8,149 nt of DNA from Sodalis-like endosymbiont of Proechinophthirus fluctus (GTDB lineage Bacteria > Pseudomonadota > Gammaproteobacteria > Enterobacterales > Enterobacteriaceae), in assembly GCF_001602625.1 (NCBI RefSeq), contig NZ_LECR01000002.1, positions 1 to 8,149 on the forward strand, read 5' to 3'. Positions 6,324 through 8,149 of the stretch are shown here, one piece after another. The notes beneath the pieces were generated by a model. It did not search any database and was not told where the DNA came from. It saw only the letters and a program-made list of their open reading frames with translations. The translations under genes and the position numbers were made by a program. Numbering within the stretch: the first letter of the stretch is position 1; every line of letters begins with the position of its first letter.

Positions 6324-7643
6324 TTACCCGTTAAGTAGCGCCGAATGCGGCGTGGCCGGCGTACTTAGAGCAGCCAGCCGGGCAAAAAAGTCCGGGAAAG
6401 TTTTGTGGGTACATTGCGGATCAAGAATAGTCACCGGCGTATCGGATAGCGCTACCAGCGCAAAACACATCGCCATGCGGTGGTCGTTATAGGTACCGAT
6501 GAGGGCGCCGGTCAGTCTGGTGGGCGGAGTGATCGACAGATAATCCTCACCTTCGGTGACGGTGGCACCTAATTTGCGCAGCTCGGTAGCCATCGCCGTC
6601 AGCCGATCGGTCTCTTTGACTCGCCAGTTGGCAATATTGCGCAACGTGGTGGTGCCGCCGCTGGCGAACAGCGCAGTAGTGGCTATGGTCATCGCCGCGT
6701 CGGGGATATGATTCATATCCATATCGATAGCGTGCAGCGTAGCACGGCTGCATTCAATGTAATCGTTGCCCCAACGAATGGTAGCGCCCATGCTCTCCAG
6801 CACATCGGCGAAGCGGATATCCCCTTGCACGCTGTGGCGACCGATACCGGTTACCCGCACGGTACCGCCGCGGATCGCCGCCGCCGCCAGAAAATACGAC
6901 GCGCTGGAGGCATCCCCTTCTACCAGATAATCGCCCGGCGAACGGTATACGCCGTTGCCGGTGAGGTAAAATACCTGATAATTATCGTGCCACACTGAAA
7001 TACCGAAGCTTTTCATTAACGCCAGGGTAATATCGATATAGGGTTGGGACACCAGTTTACCCTTGATGCGGATGCAGCTGTCCTGCGGCGCCAGCGGCGC
7101 CATCATCAACAGAGAGGTGAGAAACTGGCTGGAGATGCTGCCGTCGACGGTGATATCACCGCCTTGATAACCTCCGCGCAAACGCAGCGGTGGATAGTGC
7201 TCTTGTTCGAGGTAATCAATTTTCGCCCCGCCCTGGCGCAGCGCATCCACTAAATGGCCGATGGGCCGATCTTTCATGCGCGGCTCGCCGGTCAGCGTCA
7301 CATCCTGTTGTGCCTGTAGGCACAGCGCGGCGGTTAGCGGGCGCATGGCGGTGCCGGCATTACCAAGAAACAGCGTCAGCGCGTCATCCGCGCGCAGTGG
7401 GCCGCCGAGGCCGTCGATTTCACAGCTGCGGCGGTTCGCCGATAGGCGGTAATTGACGCCGAGCTGGTCCAAGGCCGTCAGCATATGGCGAACATCATCG
7501 CTGTCGAGCAGGTTGGCCAAGCGTGTGGTGCCGATGGCCTGTACTGCTATTAACAGGGCACGATTGGAAATGCTTTTGGAACCTGGAAGACTGAGAGTGC
7601 CATCGACGCGCGTGATGGGATTTAAGGTCAGGGAATCCTGCAT
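6324..7643 (-). CDS. aroA: 3-phosphoshikimate 1-carboxyvinyltransferase (EPSP synthase)
   Basis: AroA joins shikimate 3-phosphate and phosphoenolpyruvate to make EPSP, the sixth step of the shikimate pathway to chorismate and aromatic amino acids. From the ATG at 7643 the product is 439 residues (E. coli 427). Visible active-site blocks in order: [13 protein letters not shown] (Lys23, Ser24, Arg28), [10 protein letters not shown] (near 95-103), [59 protein letters not shown] (catalytic Asp), [25 protein letters not shown] and the Lys of [10 protein letters not shown]. The class I (glyphosate-sensitive type) motifs are typical. The C-terminus runs about 10 residues past E. coli ([13 protein letters not shown]). 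An upstream TTG at 7664 is in frame, but the ATG fits the E. coli start MESLTL. The nearest GGAG (7656-7659) is 12 nt away, longer than ideal. Confidence 0.97.
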   Translation of the reverse strand: MQDSLTLNPITRVDGTLSLPGSKSISNRALLIAVQAIGTTRLANLLDSDDVRHMLTALDQLGVNYRLSANRRSCEIDGLGGPLRADDALTLFLGNAGTAMRPLTAALCLQAQQDVTLTGEPRMKDRPIGHLVDALRQGGAKIDYLEQEHYPPLRLRGGYQGGDITVDGSISSQFLTSLLMMAPLAPQDSCIRIKGKLVSQPYIDITLALMKSFGISVWHDNYQVFYLTGNGVYRSPGDYLVEGDASSASYFLAAAAIRGGTVRVTGIGRHSVQGDIRFADVLESMGATIRWGNDYIECSRATLHAIDMDMNHIPDAAMTIATTALFASGGTTTLRNIANWRVKETDRLTAMATELRKLGATVTEGEDYLSITPPTRLTGALIGTYNDHRMAMCFALVALSDTPVTILDPQCTHKTFPDFFARLAALSTPATPHSALLNG

Positions 7644-7677
7644 GTGTAAGACGTTCTCCAGCAAACAATAAAGCCTG

Positions 7678-7696
7678 GCGCCTGTAGCCTCGGCGC
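7678..7696 (-). promoter_or_regulatory. Hairpin in the serC-aroA spacer
   Basis: On the minus strand GCGCC, a nine-base loop and GGCGC lie about 20 bp upstream of the aroA ribosome binding site. The 168-bp spacer (7644-7811) holds no gene that I can support. Several T residues follow the stem loosely (CAGGCTTTATTGTTTG), so weak attenuation between serC and aroA is possible but not shown. Confidence 0.3.
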
Positions 7697-7811
7697 GAAG
7701 ACGATTCGGTAGAGTCTGACCCCGAGACCAGCTTCGCCATTATTAAGGAAAATATTTTTCACCAACGCCACATCGATGGCAGCAACGACCATCCCGGTCC
7801 GGCGGCGAACG

Positions 7812-8149
7812 TTATCCGTGGAGGCAAGCAAACCCCAGCATAAAGTCCACCAGCGCTTGTACGCCTTCCAGCGGCATGGCATTATACAGCGATGCGCGCA
7901 TGCCGCCCACCACCCGGTGTCCCTTCAGGGCATGCAGACCGACAGCCTGAGACTTCTGCAAGAACAGCGCGTCAAGTTTACTGTTCACCAATTGGAACGG
8001 CACATTCATGCGCGAACGGTTGGCCGGCGCAATGGTATTGCGATAAAAATCGCTCTCGTCGATGGCGTGGTATAGCAAGGACGCCTTGGCCTGATTGCGT
8101 TTATCCATTTCCGCCAGCCCGCCCTGCGCTTTTAGCCATTTGAACACCA
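7812..8149 (-). CDS. serC: Phosphoserine aminotransferase SerC, C-terminal part (5' end beyond window)
   Basis: SerC is the PLP-dependent aminotransferase that makes phosphoserine from 3-phosphohydroxypyruvate, and also serves pyridoxal phosphate synthesis. Only the last ~112 of about 362 residues are in the window; the PLP-binding Lys lies outside. The visible part matches E. coli closely: [68 protein letters not shown] and the ending HG before TAA at 7812-7814. The first visible GTG (8145-8147) is an internal Val, not a start. It precedes aroA as in the conserved serC-aroA operon. Confidence 0.97.
   Translation of the reverse strand, partial: VFKWLKAQGGLAEMDKRNQAKASLLYHAIDESDFYRNTIAPANRSRMNVPFQLVNSKLDALFLQKSQAVGLHALKGHRVVGGMRASLYNAMPLEGVQALVDFMLGFACLHG

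Noticed and set aside
7644..7664. TTG start giving AroA seven more residues
   Set aside because: The ATG at 7643 matches the E. coli AroA start; TTG is a rarer start and no better ribosome binding site supports it.
7748..7760. AT-only hairpin GAAAA-TAT-TTTTC in the serC-aroA spacer
   Set aside because: The stem is almost all A/T and too weak to support a terminator call.
7495..7882. Minus-strand ORFs of 81 and 84 codons around the serC-aroA spacer
   Set aside because: They overlap serC or aroA out of frame, have Arg/Trp-rich implausible compositions and no family match.

Overview
The window is one strand-coherent block of the enterobacterial chromosome, with every gene reading on the minus strand. 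In transcription order (right to left) it holds the 3' end of serC, then aroA, cmk, rpsA and ihfB, then a decayed insert and a comEC remnant, and finally msbA, whose 3' end is cut by the left edge. This is the conserved serC-aroA-cmk-rpsA-ihfB-comEC-msbA synteny of Enterobacterales. The proteins read very like those of E. coli (IhfB is near-identical; S1, Cmk, AroA and MsbA are collinear). No ycaL-type gene lies between aroA and cmk, unlike E. coli. Intact core genes next to a collapsed comEC and stop-riddled frames suggest a host-associated enterobacterium with ongoing gene decay, of the Sodalis-allied kind. That assignment is inference, not proof.

Right part (3370-8149): serC-aroA are the classical pair for serine/PLP and chorismate biosynthesis. 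cmk (CMP kinase) and rpsA (ribosomal protein S1) follow, with a candidate promoter overlapping the aroA stop codon and another -10 box between cmk and rpsA. ihfB (IHF beta subunit) closes the group and is followed by a clear intrinsic terminator at 3304-3326. All these genes are open and carry their family motifs.

Middle part (1747-3303): about 1.5 kb that works as a graveyard. A comEC (ycaI) relic of 92 codons keeps only the first ~33 and last ~58 residues of a ~750-residue competence channel protein, joined in one frame with an amber stop. Between it and ihfB are decayed frames of an unrecognised gene (about 2288-3059) with a signal-peptide-like start, several stops and a precisely visible frameshift, a small ORF with a good ribosome binding site (2028-2258), and a perfect 30-bp palindrome (2329-2358). 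These may once have been a small inserted operon; I do not recognise the product.

Left part (1-1706): msbA, the essential lipid A flippase, is open over its first 568 codons. It has an Arg-to-Cys change directly after the ABC signature. With comEC gone, a candidate promoter in the comEC 3' relic may now drive it.

I see no convincing new biological system here. The most notable items are the comEC internal deletion, the long perfect palindrome, and the unidentified decayed gene(s).
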